Position numbers and translations under genes: made by a program
Shown here: positions 38,166 through 46,204 of the stretch, in pieces
How positions within the stretch are numbered: the stretch's first letter is position 1
Layout of the letters: each line of letters starts with the position of its first letter
The notes under the pieces: generated by a model
Seen by the model: the letters and a program-made list of their open reading frames with translations, nothing else
Told to the model about the DNA's origin: nothing
Databases searched by the model: none
Assembly (NCBI GenBank): GCA_016213825.1
Contig: JACQZP010000030.1
Span: 1-64,000 of the forward strand
Origin: Acetobacterium woodii
GTDB taxonomy: Bacteria > Bacillota > Clostridia > Eubacteriales > Eubacteriaceae
Reading direction: 5' to 3'
Length of the DNA: 64,000 nucleotides

Positions 38166-38270
38166 AAGTTATCGTACTGATGCCAAGCGGGTTCGTCCCT
38201 ATTGGAAAGGCGAGAGAATCATGTCTCATTAACCCAACACCATTGACTAAAGATGGTTTGGTTATTTACG
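38166..38270 (+). ncRNA. Unidentified structured RNA candidate before the hydrogenase genes
   Basis: This noncoding stretch can fold into GCCAA-GGG-(TTCG)-CCC-TTGG, a GAGA/TCTC hairpin, and an imperfect pairing of ACCCAACACCAT with ATGGTTTGGT. An intrinsic terminator follows at once (38277-38308), an arrangement seen in riboswitch leaders and small RNAs. I compared it by eye with the SAM, TPP, c-di-GMP, fluoride, NiCo, ZTP and cobalamin patterns and found no match. From 37990 to 38165 I see only AT-rich sequence. Confidence 0.4.
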
Positions 38271-38276
38271 TGTTTT

Positions 38277-38308
38277 CCCTGTACCTACCTCGGTACAGGG
38301 ATTTTTTT
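38277..38308 (+). terminator. Strong terminator
   Basis: CCCTGTACC (38277-38285) pairs with GGTACAGGG (38292-38300), followed by seven T. No protein gene precedes it closely, so it must end either read-through from DUF1015 or an RNA transcribed from this gap. Confidence 0.93.
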
Positions 38309-38480
38309 GCGTGAAGGCAACGAGCCAATCGCAAGCTTGCTTGCAGTTGGCGACTGCCCGCGAACCAAAGATGAAGCGAAGCGGAATCGTGGTTGCGTGA
38401 AGGCAACGAGCCAATCGCAAGCTTGCTTGCAGTTGGCGACTAGCCCACGAACCAAAGATGGAGCGAAGTGGAAGCGTAGT
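38309..38480 (+). repeat. Tandem duplicate of repeat block M2 (copy E)
   Basis: Two direct 86-base units (38309-38394 and 38395-38480), nearly identical, each start GCGTGAAGGCAACGAGCC, contain the AAGCTTGCTT palindrome and end with CGAACCAAAGATG plus about 20 bases. Each corresponds to the M2 block of the mosaic repeats, without the outer ends. A short open frame across them is not a gene. Confidence 0.85.
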
Positions 38481-38539
38481 TATTTTTGGTAATTATGAAG
38501 GTAGCTTGTTAAACAAAGAAGGTGAACGAGGAGATAAAT

Positions 38540-38818
38540 ATGGAAAAGAGAATTGGACTCATCGCAATTGTCGTAGAAAAAAAAGAAGCTGTAGAAAAGT
38601 TGAATCAGGTGCTGCATGACTATGGTGAACACATTGTCGGACGAATGGGAATCCCTTATCACCAACGAAATGTTTCAGTGATCAGTGTGGTGGTGGATGC
38701 ATCCACCAATGTCATCAGCTCCCTCTCCGGAAAGCTGGGGATGATCGATGGCGTGAGTATCAAAACAGTTTATTCGAAACTGCCAAAAGGCGAAGAAGTG
38801 GATGGGAATAATGAATAA
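38540..38818 (+). CDS. TM1266-type [FeFe]-hydrogenase system regulator
   Basis: A 92-residue ACT-like protein with the family pattern KRIGLIAIVVEKKEAVEKLNQ, then IVGRMGIPYHQRNVSVISVVVDA and LSGKLGMIDGVSIKTVYSK. Such proteins are annotated as putative iron-only hydrogenase system regulators because they sit beside hydrogenase maturation genes, as here. What they sense is unknown. I start at ATG 38540 with GAGGAGA upstream. hydE overlaps its end. Confidence 0.9.
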   Translation: MEKRIGLIAIVVEKKEAVEKLNQVLHDYGEHIVGRMGIPYHQRNVSVISVVVDASTNVISSLSGKLGMIDGVSIKTVYSKLPKGEEVDGNNE

Positions 38819-39851
38819 AATAATTGCGAAGCTGGAGCAACAACAAAATCTTGACCGGGATGAATTTAAATGGCTGTTGGAAAACAATACCGCCGAATTG
38901 AGAACCGAGATATCACGTCGAGCTCAAATAATCGCCAATGAGAGTTTTGGCAAAGGGGTTTACGTCCGCGGACTGATTGAATTCAGCAACTATTGTAAAA
39001 ATGATTGCTATTATTGTGGCATTCGCTGCGGCAATGAAAAAGCCAACCGCTACCGGTTAACCGAGTCAGAAATTATGGACTGCTGTGCCATGGGCTATGA
39101 CCTGGATTTCCGTACCTTTGTTCTTCAGGGCGGTGAGGATCCAGATTTTTCAGACGACCAAATGGTTGAACTGATTAGTAAAATCAGAAATAAATATCCG
39201 GATTGTGCCATCACGCTGTCTTTGGGCGAGCGAGCAACTGAAGTTTACAAACGGTTCTTCGCAGCCGGTGCTAACCGCTATCTACTTCGCCACGAGACCG
39301 CCACCGAGGATCATTATAAAAAACTCCACCCCAAAGAGCTGAGTCTGGAAAACCGCAAAGCCTGTCTGGAAAACCTCAAAGAAATCGGCTTTCAGGTAGG
39401 CACCGGGTTTATGGTCGGTTCGCCTCATCAAACCGTGGACAATATCGTGGAGGATCTGGTCTTTATTAAATCATTAAACCCTCATATGATCGGCATTGGT
39501 CCTTTTATCCCCCACCAGCACACCCCCTATAAAGACGCTAAGGCAGGTACTCTGGAAGAAACCCTGCTGCTCATTTCAATCCTGCGGCTGATGTTGCCAC
39601 AAGCCTTGATTCCAGCCACTACCGCCTTGGGAACGATTGATCCCAATGGCCGCGAACTGGGAATCCTGGCGGGTGCCAATGTGGTGATGCCCAATCTGTC
39701 GCCGGTATCGGTGCGAAAAGATTACAGCCTTTATGATAATAAAATCTGTACCGGTGATGAAGCCGCCGAATGCCGGGTTTGCTTAAGTAAGCGAATGGAA
39801 GGAATCGGCTACGAAATTTTAACTCACCGGGGCGATTACCCCCAAAAATAA
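38802..39851 (+). CDS. hydE: [FeFe]-hydrogenase maturase HydE
   Basis: HydE (349 residues) is a radical-SAM enzyme that helps build the dithiomethylamine bridge of the hydrogenase H-cluster. The SAM-cluster motif is NYCKNDCYYCGI (Cx3Cx2C). The sequence has the family segments FVLQGGEDP and GTGFMVGSPHQT. Two starts are possible, ATG 38802 or ATG 38811; neither has a strong ribosome site, and the overlap with the regulator gene suggests coupling. Confidence 0.95.
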   Translation: MGIMNKIIAKLEQQQNLDRDEFKWLLENNTAELRTEISRRAQIIANESFGKGVYVRGLIEFSNYCKNDCYYCGIRCGNEKANRYRLTESEIMDCCAMGYDLDFRTFVLQGGEDPDFSDDQMVELISKIRNKYPDCAITLSLGERATEVYKRFFAAGANRYLLRHETATEDHYKKLHPKELSLENRKACLENLKEIGFQVGTGFMVGSPHQTVDNIVEDLVFIKSLNPHMIGIGPFIPHQHTPYKDAKAGTLEETLLLISILRLMLPQALIPATTALGTIDPNGRELGILAGANVVMPNLSPVSVRKDYSLYDNKICTGDEAAECRVCLSKRMEGIGYEILTHRGDYPQK

Positions 39852-39896
39852 AATCAAGACAATCATTTCAAAAAATAAAACTATAGGAGAGTAACG

Positions 39897-41315
39897 ATGT
39901 ATAATGTAATGTCAAAAAAAGCAGTTGAATTTATTGATGACCAGGAAATTCTGGACACTCTGGCCTATGCTGAGGAAAATAAAAATAATAAAGCCTTAAT
40001 CAATGATATCATTGACCGGGCAGGAGAATTTAAGGGTTTGACGCATCGGGAAGCAGCAGTTCTGTTGGCCTGTGAGCTGGAAGAGCAGAATGACCGGCTG
40101 GTGAAACTGGCCATGGATATTAAAAATAAATTCTATGGCAATCGCATTGTCATGTTTGCTCCCCTTTACCTCTCAAATTATTGTGTCAATGGCTGTGTGT
40201 ATTGTCCCTATCATTTTAAAAATAAAAATATCAGCCGTAAAAAACTGACCCAGGAAGAAATTGCCAAAGAAGTCATTGCCTTGCAGGACATGGGCCATAA
40301 GCGTCTGGCGCTGGAAGCTGGCGAAGATCCCAAAAATAATCCGCTGGAATATATTTTAGAAAGCATTAAAACTATTTACAGCATCAAACATAAAAATGGC
40401 GATATCCGTCGGGTTAATGTCAACATTGCCGCTACCACAGTGGATGATTACCGACAATTGAAAGAAGCCGGGATCGGAACCTATATCTTATTCCAGGAAA
40501 CATATCACAAGGAAAATTACGAAGAACTTCATCCCACCGGACCCAAGCATGACTATTCCTGGCATACTGAAGCCATGGATCGGGCCATGGATGGTGGTAT
40601 CGATGATGTTGGTATTGGGGTTCTCTTTGGTCTGAACATGTACCGTTATGATTTTGTCGGGATGCTTATGCATGCTGAGCATCTGGAAGCTGCTAAGGGT
40701 GTTGGTCCTCATACCATCAGTGTACCCCGGATCTGTCCGGCTGATGATATCGACACTGGTGATTTCTCCAATGCTATTTCTGACGAAATTTTTGAAAAAA
40801 TCGTCACCGTGCTGCGAATTGCGGTGCCTTATACCGGCATGATTATTTCCACCCGGGAGTCTAAGGCTTCTCGAGAACGGGTGTTAAAACTGGGTATCTC
40901 CCAAATCAGTGGCGGTTCCAGCACCAGCGTCGGCGGTTATGATACCCCGGAACCGGAAGATGAAAACTCCGCCCAGTTTGAACTAAATGATACCCGAAAG
41001 CTGGATGAAATAGTTAACTGGCTGTTGGAAATGGGTCATATCCCCAGCTTCTGTACCGCTTGTTACCGGGAAGGCCGCACCGGCGACCGCTTTATGCAAC
41101 TGGTTAAATCCGGTCAGATTGCGAACTGTTGTCAGCCCAACGCCATCATGACCCTTAAAGAATATCTGGAAGACTATGCCGCCCCGGAGACCAAATTAAA
41201 TGGCGAAAAAACCATTGCCCGGGAACTGGCGTCGATCCCTAACGACAAGGTAAGAGGGATTGCAACAGCGCATTTAACCGAGCTGAATTCCGGCAAACGG
41301 GATTTTAGATTCTAG
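39897..41315 (+). CDS. hydG: [FeFe]-hydrogenase maturase HydG
   Basis: HydG (472 residues) splits tyrosine to supply CO and cyanide for the H-cluster. The radical-SAM motif is NYCVNGCVYC (Cx3Cx2C) and the C-terminal cluster site that binds the dangler iron is FCTACYREGRTGDRF followed by NCC. TAGGAGAG precedes the ATG. HydF, the third maturase, and the hydrogenase itself are not in this window. Confidence 0.97.
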   Translation: MYNVMSKKAVEFIDDQEILDTLAYAEENKNNKALINDIIDRAGEFKGLTHREAAVLLACELEEQNDRLVKLAMDIKNKFYGNRIVMFAPLYLSNYCVNGCVYCPYHFKNKNISRKKLTQEEIAKEVIALQDMGHKRLALEAGEDPKNNPLEYILESIKTIYSIKHKNGDIRRVNVNIAATTVDDYRQLKEAGIGTYILFQETYHKENYEELHPTGPKHDYSWHTEAMDRAMDGGIDDVGIGVLFGLNMYRYDFVGMLMHAEHLEAAKGVGPHTISVPRICPADDIDTGDFSNAISDEIFEKIVTVLRIAVPYTGMIISTRESKASRERVLKLGISQISGGSSTSVGGYDTPEPEDENSAQFELNDTRKLDEIVNWLLEMGHIPSFCTACYREGRTGDRFMQLVKSGQIANCCQPNAIMTLKEYLEDYAAPETKLNGEKTIARELASIPNDKVRGIATAHLTELNSGKRDFRF

Positions 41316-41335
41316 ATTCAAAATATAATAAAAAT

Positions 41336-41382
41336 AAAAGGACTCATGCAAATGATCAAAAATTTGCGTGAGTCCCTTTTAA
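41336..41382. terminator. Bidirectional terminator
   Basis: AAAAGGACTCATGCAAAT pairs with ATTTGCGTGAGTCCCTTTT (one bulge). It lies between convergent hydG and the DUF4097 gene. Confidence 0.88.
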
Positions 41383-41438
41383 TTAGGAAGTCAATAGATT
41401 AATAATTCGATGAATTGCTAATTGAATCAATCAATAAT

Positions 41439-42386
41439 TCAATTAGCCGCGGCAAATTCGATAGCAATATTACCGCTACTGGTTGAGATATCAACAGCAA
41501 TTTTTCCATTGCCGGAGTTAGGGATATCAATTCTACCACTGAGACTGTCGGCCGTGATTTTGTAATTAGCGGGGTCGCCGAGGATGCTGCCCTGGACATC
41601 GCCACTGAGGGTGGAGATGGAAACATTATTGGCAGCAAGTCGATTGAAGTTCACCTTGCCGCTGCTGTTTTCAAAGTCGCCATCGCCTTTGATATTGATA
41701 TCGGCTAAATCGATATTGCCGCTGAGTGAGGAGATCGACAGGTTACCGTCAATTTTTCCGGTATTGAACTGGATTTCGCCGCTGGATGTATTCAGATCCA
41801 CGTCTTTACCGGGATGAAGATTGGCAAGATCAAAGTTGCCACTCATGGTTGAAGCCTTAATTTGATTGGCAACAATCACATTTTTCAGGGTAATCTGTCC
41901 ACTTGCAGTACTGGCGCCAACGGCATCTAAAGATTCAAAGCCGCTCAGGTCAAGATTGCCGCTCATCGTGGAAGCTTCGATCTGACCAGTGAATTTCTGG
42001 GGAACAGCGATAGTCAGGGTTCTTTTTTGATTGCTTATATTAAAACCAATGTACTCATACCAATGTTTGTAAACAGAGCGGTTGACATTCAGATTACCAT
42101 TGGCCTGTAGGTCGATGGTATAGGCATCTTTTTTATTTTCATAACTGGTTATTTTTATTTTGTCATCATCGGTTCCGACAATGATGACATCCGCATCTAA
42201 TTCGCTGATCGTCAAGTTGGAAACACTGGCCAAATCATAACTGTAGCTCTTTTGCTCATCAGGCAGACTGGTGTTAAACGAATTCCAATTGAAACCGACC
42301 AGTGCAAAAGCAAGCAAAGCAATAACCACGCCAATGATAATTAAACCACCAGCGACCAGCATTATTATTTTTTTAGTAGATTCCAT
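41439..42386 (-). CDS. DUF4097 beta-strand repeat protein
   Basis: A 315-residue protein with one N-terminal membrane segment (about 7-30) followed by a long beta-helix-like region with repeats of the pattern S-T-(M/L)-S-G-(N/D/Q)-(L/I)-(D/T)-L, about every 19-21 residues. This is the DUF4097 putative adhesin group. It is the last gene of the padR-DUF1700-DUF4097 operon, a common set in Firmicutes, perhaps a cell-envelope stress sensor; the function is unproven. Confidence 0.9.
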   Translation of the reverse strand: MESTKKIIMLVAGGLIIIGVVIALLAFALVGFNWNSFNTSLPDEQKSYSYDLASVSNLTISELDADVIIVGTDDDKIKITSYENKKDAYTIDLQANGNLNVNRSVYKHWYEYIGFNISNQKRTLTIAVPQKFTGQIEASTMSGNLDLSGFESLDAVGASTASGQITLKNVIVANQIKASTMSGNFDLANLHPGKDVDLNTSSGEIQFNTGKIDGNLSISSLSGNIDLADINIKGDGDFENSSGKVNFNRLAANNVSISTLSGDVQGSILGDPANYKITADSLSGRIDIPNSGNGKIAVDISTSSGNIAIEFAAAN

Positions 42387-42977
42387 TTATACGAGCTCCT
42401 TCTTGATAAATAATGATTTAACCCAACGGAGAAATATTCGGGTCAGACCAATCAGCCATATTGATAGCTTTGTGACCCCGAAAAAAGCCAGCACCCCAAT
42501 TCCGATGCAGATCAGCGATAAACCAAACATCAGCAGACCAGCGGGAAAGCTTTGGGCAAAGAAGAGACTGAGAATACCAGCCAAACCACTGAGCACAAAT
42601 GCTGCAACCGCCGCATAAAGTGAAATAATAACCGCCCAAACTGACACGTAAACAGAGAGGATGATCACAAAAAACGCTGCCAGTAGTGGAAACCAGAGCG
42701 GGAAGCCAAGCACAATCAGGACGATTTCCCAAATCTTTAATCCGGCTTTGGGCTGGATTTTGGCTTTCATCAGGGTTGGCAGGGGCATTTCCAGGAGGGT
42801 ATTCTGGACGATGGTATCAATATCACCGATGGCAGCCACCGCATTTTCTTCACTCATGCCATCTTCCATCCGGTCATCAATCATCTCCGAATAAAACCCC
42901 TGGGTGACTTCAATTTCATTTTGGGGCAGGGCAACAAGTTTTTGCTCTAGACTTAATAAAAATTCTGTTTTATTCAT
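42387..42977 (-). CDS. DUF1700 family membrane protein
   Basis: A 196-residue protein. Residues 1-60 are a soluble helical part (KTEFLLSLEQKLVALPQNE, FYSEMIDDRMEDGMSEENAV), the mark of DUF1700, followed by a linker and about four membrane segments. It overlaps padR by eight bases and abuts the DUF4097 gene, so all three are coupled. Confidence 0.9.
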   Translation of the reverse strand: MNKTEFLLSLEQKLVALPQNEIEVTQGFYSEMIDDRMEDGMSEENAVAAIGDIDTIVQNTLLEMPLPTLMKAKIQPKAGLKIWEIVLIVLGFPLWFPLLAAFFVIILSVYVSVWAVIISLYAAVAAFVLSGLAGILSLFFAQSFPAGLLMFGLSLICIGIGVLAFFGVTKLSIWLIGLTRIFLRWVKSLFIKKELV

Positions 42978-43296
42978 CTGTATAACACCTCATTTCTTCA
43001 GTTATAAAATTATAAACAGTCATAACTTCTTTCCAATTGTCAAGAAAATCAACAATGCGATTACGACCAGTTTCAGTTATTTTGTAATATTTTCGAAGTC
43101 TGCCGTTGTGCTCTACTGAGTTGACAACCACACACTGGTTTGATTCCAATCTTTTTAAGATCGGATAAAGCGTGGATTCAGATATTTCGATATAAGGACT
43201 GACATCCTTAATAATCTGATAACCATAGGAATCGCCACGATTGAGAACGGTCAGCACACATATTTCCAGTAGACCGCGTTTTAATTGTATGTCCAT
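42970..43296 (-). CDS. PadR family transcription regulator
   Basis: A 108-residue winged-helix protein with the PadR pattern GLLEICVLTVLNRGDSYGYQIIKD, then SESTLYPILKRLESN and RLRKYYKITETG. It probably represses its own operon: a palindrome overlaps its promoter directly upstream. The effector is unknown. Confidence 0.93.
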   Translation of the reverse strand: MDIQLKRGLLEICVLTVLNRGDSYGYQIIKDVSPYIEISESTLYPILKRLESNQCVVVNSVEHNGRLRKYYKITETGRNRIVDFLDNWKEVMTVYNFITEEMRCYTDE

Positions 43297-43317
43297 TTAA
43301 ATACCCCCTTTCGCATA

Positions 43318-43348
43318 ATACTATATAACACATAGTATGAGTAGTCAA
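43318..43348 (-). promoter_or_regulatory. padR promoter with overlapping palindromic operator
   Basis: On the minus strand TTGACT (43343-43348) and TATAGT (43320-43325) have a 17-base spacer. ATACTAT and ATAGTAT (43318-43324 and 43332-43338), seven bases apart, form a perfect palindrome across the -10 and the spacer, a likely PadR site. Confidence 0.65.
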
Positions 43349-43361
43349 TCATTTTTTTAAA

Positions 43362-43418
43362 TAATTAAAAACTCCATAACAACATCGAGTTATCAATAAA
43401 CCGATGTTGTTATGGAGT
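43362..43418 (-). terminator. Terminator of the cardiolipin synthase gene
   Basis: ACTCCATAACAACATCG pairs perfectly with CGATGTTGTTATGGAGT, followed on the minus strand by TTTTTAATT. Confidence 0.9.
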
Positions 43419-43440
43419 AATCTATAAAGATCAGATAAAA

Positions 43441-44904
43441 CTAAAGCAATGGCGAAAATAATCGGGAAATGGATTCTTTGATCTTAACCCGGCGACTGCG
43501 TCGACGATAAAGCTCTTTATTATAATACGTGCATTTTTTGATGTCCTCGACAAAAATATCCTTAAGCTGAATGGCGACCTTTCGGTCATAGATAAAAGCG
43601 TTGGTTTCAAAATTTAAACTAAAACTACGAATATCAAAATTACAGGTACCAACTGAACACACCGAATCATCAACCACAATGGTTTTAGCATGGAGAAAGC
43701 CATTTTCATAAATGTAAATTTTTGCTCCAAATTCGATTAATTCACCGACATAAGCCAGGGTCGCCCAATAGATGAAAATATGGTCCGGCTTATTAGGAAT
43801 CATAATGCGAACATCAATACCAGATAAAAGAGCAATTTTCAAAGCTTCCATAATACTGCCGTCGGGCACAAAATAAGGTGACTGGATCAGAATATAGTCC
43901 TCGGCGGTATTGATCATCCGCAAAAAACCTTGCTTGACTTGCTGACTGAGCTTGTCCGGACCGCTGGAAACGATCTGAATGCCAGCACCAGGTTTTTGAG
44001 GGATCGTTGGGAAGAAACTATTAAGCTTGTCATCGTCGATCAGCAGTTCTTCATTGGAGCTGGCGCGCCAATCTAATAGAAACCGCAGTTGGAGTTCATA
44101 AGCAGCGTAGCCGATTATTTTTAAATGGGTATCACGCCAATAACCCATTTTCTGATCAAGACCCAAGTATTCGTTGCCAATGTTAAACCCACCGACAAAG
44201 CCAACCGAGCCATCAATCACAACAATCTTCCGGTGATTTCGGTAGTTGACCCGAAGGTTTAACATTTTAAAGCGGGAAGGGAAAAACTCTCCGATTTGAC
44301 CGCCAGCTGAGATAAAGGCATCGAGAACTGAATCGGGAATATAACGGCCCCCCATGGCGTCAAAAAGCAGCCGTACTTCCACCCCTTCCAGGGCTTTCCG
44401 GGTAAGGATATCAAAAAGTTTCAGGGTCAGGGTATCATTCTTAATAATATAGTATTCCACATGAATCGATGATTGTGCTTCCTCCATGGCATGAAAAAGG
44501 GCATCAAATTTTTTATAACCATCCGTATAAATGGTGATTTCATTATTATTGGTATAAAGGGATTCGCTGACATTCAAATGAAATTCGATAGAATGGCGAT
44601 ATTTTTCAATGGGGCTGTTGGGATCGATGGATAGAATCCGGGAAAGGGATCGTTGCTGTTGTCGCAACAGATGAAGGTATTGGATATGCTCGGGCGTATT
44701 ATATCTGAAAATTTTGCGCTTTGTTAAATTCTGAGAAAAAAGAATATAAAACAAGAAACCGATGATCGGAACCATCCACAGAAATAATAACCAGGCATAG
44801 GTACTTTGAGGGTTCTTTCGTTCCAGAAAGATAATGGTGAATGTCAGAGAAATATTGACGATGAATATAAGGATTGATAAGACGGCAGTAATACCCAAAA
44901 ACAT
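43441..44904 (-). CDS. cls: Cardiolipin synthase
   Basis: A 487-residue phospholipase-D-type cardiolipin synthase that joins two phosphatidylglycerols. Two N-terminal membrane segments (about 3-25 and 36-58) precede two HKD motifs: NYRNHRKIVVIDG near 219 and FLHAKTIVVDD near 396. GGAGG lies five bases before the ATG on the minus strand. Confidence 0.96.
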   Translation of the reverse strand: MFLGITAVLSILIFIVNISLTFTIIFLERKNPQSTYAWLLFLWMVPIIGFLFYILFSQNLTKRKIFRYNTPEHIQYLHLLRQQQRSLSRILSIDPNSPIEKYRHSIEFHLNVSESLYTNNNEITIYTDGYKKFDALFHAMEEAQSSIHVEYYIIKNDTLTLKLFDILTRKALEGVEVRLLFDAMGGRYIPDSVLDAFISAGGQIGEFFPSRFKMLNLRVNYRNHRKIVVIDGSVGFVGGFNIGNEYLGLDQKMGYWRDTHLKIIGYAAYELQLRFLLDWRASSNEELLIDDDKLNSFFPTIPQKPGAGIQIVSSGPDKLSQQVKQGFLRMINTAEDYILIQSPYFVPDGSIMEALKIALLSGIDVRIMIPNKPDHIFIYWATLAYVGELIEFGAKIYIYENGFLHAKTIVVDDSVCSVGTCNFDIRSFSLNFETNAFIYDRKVAIQLKDIFVEDIKKCTYYNKELYRRRSRRVKIKESISRLFSPLL

Positions 44905-45002
44905 AGAGACCTCCGAAAGTATTTATACGCTACATTATAGCATAAGACAGCATATAAAGCAGCCCCCCAAAACAGTCAAAAGCGAGACGATCTGAAATTC
45001 GC

Positions 45003-45032
45003 TTGACATTTTCTAAAGTCTGTACTTATAAT
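45003..45032 (+). promoter_or_regulatory. Promoter of the raiA-motif RNA
   Basis: TTGACA (45003-45008) and TATAAT (45027-45032) with an 18-base spacer, both consensus. Transcription would begin at about 45037-45040, just at the start of the RNA's closing helix. Confidence 0.85.
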
Positions 45033-45036
45033 AGAC

Positions 45037-45247
45037 GTTGTCTCAGGTTTGTGGTTGAAAGTCGATGCCAGATGCAGGCGAAGCGATCCACGTAAGACAA
45101 TTCAATAGAGAGTTGTTGATCATGGTGCGTCTTAGAAGTAAGTCCAGCCGGGTACACCGAGAGAAGGAGTTGTGATGCGAACACTGAGCTAAACTTCCAG
45201 CTGGCGAGTGTGGGGGAAAAGACCAGGTCAACTGAGACAGCTTTTTT
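45037..45247 (+). ncRNA. raiA-motif RNA
   Basis: A noncoding stretch of about 210 bases with its own strong promoter. The ends pair: GTTGTCTCAG at 45037-45046 with CTGAGACAGC at 45232-45241, followed by six T. The next gene downstream is hpf (raiA). A conserved RNA of about this size, named the raiA motif, is known upstream of raiA in Clostridia; its function is still unclear. Size, closing stem, purine-rich interior and location match, but I could not align it to the family model. It looks separately transcribed rather than being an hpf leader. Confidence 0.75.
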
Positions 45248-45302
45248 AAAACACCATCTTTTTTAGATGATATTTCGTGACAAGAATTTGACACAAATGA
45301 TT

Positions 45303-45332
45303 TTGACTAAATGGGATACTATTGGGTATAAT
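45303..45332 (+). promoter_or_regulatory. Promoter of hpf
   Basis: TTGACT (45303-45308) and TATAAT (45327-45332) with an 18-base spacer, lying after the end of the upstream RNA, so hpf has its own start. Confidence 0.7.
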
Positions 45333-45404
45333 AAGAATACACTTGAAAGCACTTAATTGTAAGTGTAAACGAGTAAGGTTGACCTTTTGAAAGGAGTTGT
45401 CGTT

Positions 45405-45938
45405 ATGAGATTCACAATTTACGGAAAAAATATGCATGTATCAGAAGGTTTAAAAGAAACATTAAAAAAGAAGTTAGGGAAATTTGATCGTTATTTTGGT
45501 CAGGAAACAGAAGTTTATGCAACATTCAGCAAAGAAAAAAATTATCAAATGCTGGAAGTAACTATTCCTGTTGGAAAGACCATTTTAAGAGCAGAAGAAA
45601 GATCTGAGGATATGGTGACATCCATCGAAGATGTTGTTAATAAACTTGAAGGTCAGCTCAGAAAACATAAAACGAAATTACAAAAACGCAATCAGGATGA
45701 AGCGACTAAATTTAATTTGGATGGGATTGAAGCCAGTACAGAAGATGAGATCTTCCAACCTAAGGTTGTCCGAACCAAAAAATTTGCAGTAAAACCCATG
45801 AATGTGGATGAAGCAACATTACAAATGGAATTACTTGGACATGATTTCTTCGTTTTTCTCAACGGAGATACCGATGATGTCAATGTTGTTTACATGAGAA
45901 AAGATGGAAACTATGGTTTAATTGAACCAACTTTCTAA
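45405..45938 (+). CDS. hpf: Long-form ribosome hibernation factor HPF/RaiA
   Basis: HPF (177 residues, long form) binds the decoding centre and pairs ribosomes into 100S dimers in resting cells. The N-terminal domain has FTIYGKNMHVSEGLKE and the C-terminal dimerisation domain is IFQPKVVRTKKFAVKPMNVDEA to the end. I start at ATG 45405 with AAAGGAG eight bases upstream. Confidence 0.96.
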   Translation: MRFTIYGKNMHVSEGLKETLKKKLGKFDRYFGQETEVYATFSKEKNYQMLEVTIPVGKTILRAEERSEDMVTSIEDVVNKLEGQLRKHKTKLQKRNQDEATKFNLDGIEASTEDEIFQPKVVRTKKFAVKPMNVDEATLQMELLGHDFFVFLNGDTDDVNVVYMRKDGNYGLIEPTF

Positions 45939-45971
45939 AAATTTCTTAAGAAAAAACTGAAATGAATGACG

Positions 45972-46007
45972 GACACCCCTTGAATAATCGATTTAAGGGG
46001 TGTTTTT
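45972..46007 (+). terminator. Terminator after hpf
   Basis: ACACCCCTT pairs with AAGGGGTGT, followed by TTTTAAT. Confidence 0.9.
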
Positions 46008-46069
46008 AATGATTTTTATTTATAAGTTTAAATTATTTTTGAATTTGGGCATTATTTAGGCATAAAGTT

Positions 46070-46098
46070 TTGACAGAACTTTTCTTTTGTTTTAAAAT
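46070..46098 (+). promoter_or_regulatory. Promoter of the DUF5317 gene
   Basis: TTGACA (46070-46075) and TAAAAT (46093-46098) with a 17-base spacer. Confidence 0.65.
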
Positions 46099-46204
46099 AG
46101 ATCTATATGCATTCAGGTTTATTTATCTAAGCATGAACATAGATGAGGATACCTAATAATATAAAGAGAAATGATTATAAATAAATAGTGGGGTTAAAAC
46201 AAAT

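Noticed and set aside
38186-38203. tRNA T-arm-like GGGTTCGTCCC
   Set aside because: No acceptor, D or anticodon arms can be built around it.
38309-38480. Possible CRISPR array
   Set aside because: Only two long (86-base) adjacent units without spacers, and they match blocks of the dispersed mosaic repeats.
38253-38492. Open frame of 79 codons across the tandem repeat
   Set aside because: It reads through a terminator and repeat units, has no ribosome site and is compositionally unlike the neighbouring genes; similar frames appear by chance in the other repeat copies.
45037-45247. 6S RNA or tmRNA
   Set aside because: No long open central bubble with promoter-like sequence and no tRNA-like ends; position before hpf and size fit the raiA motif better.
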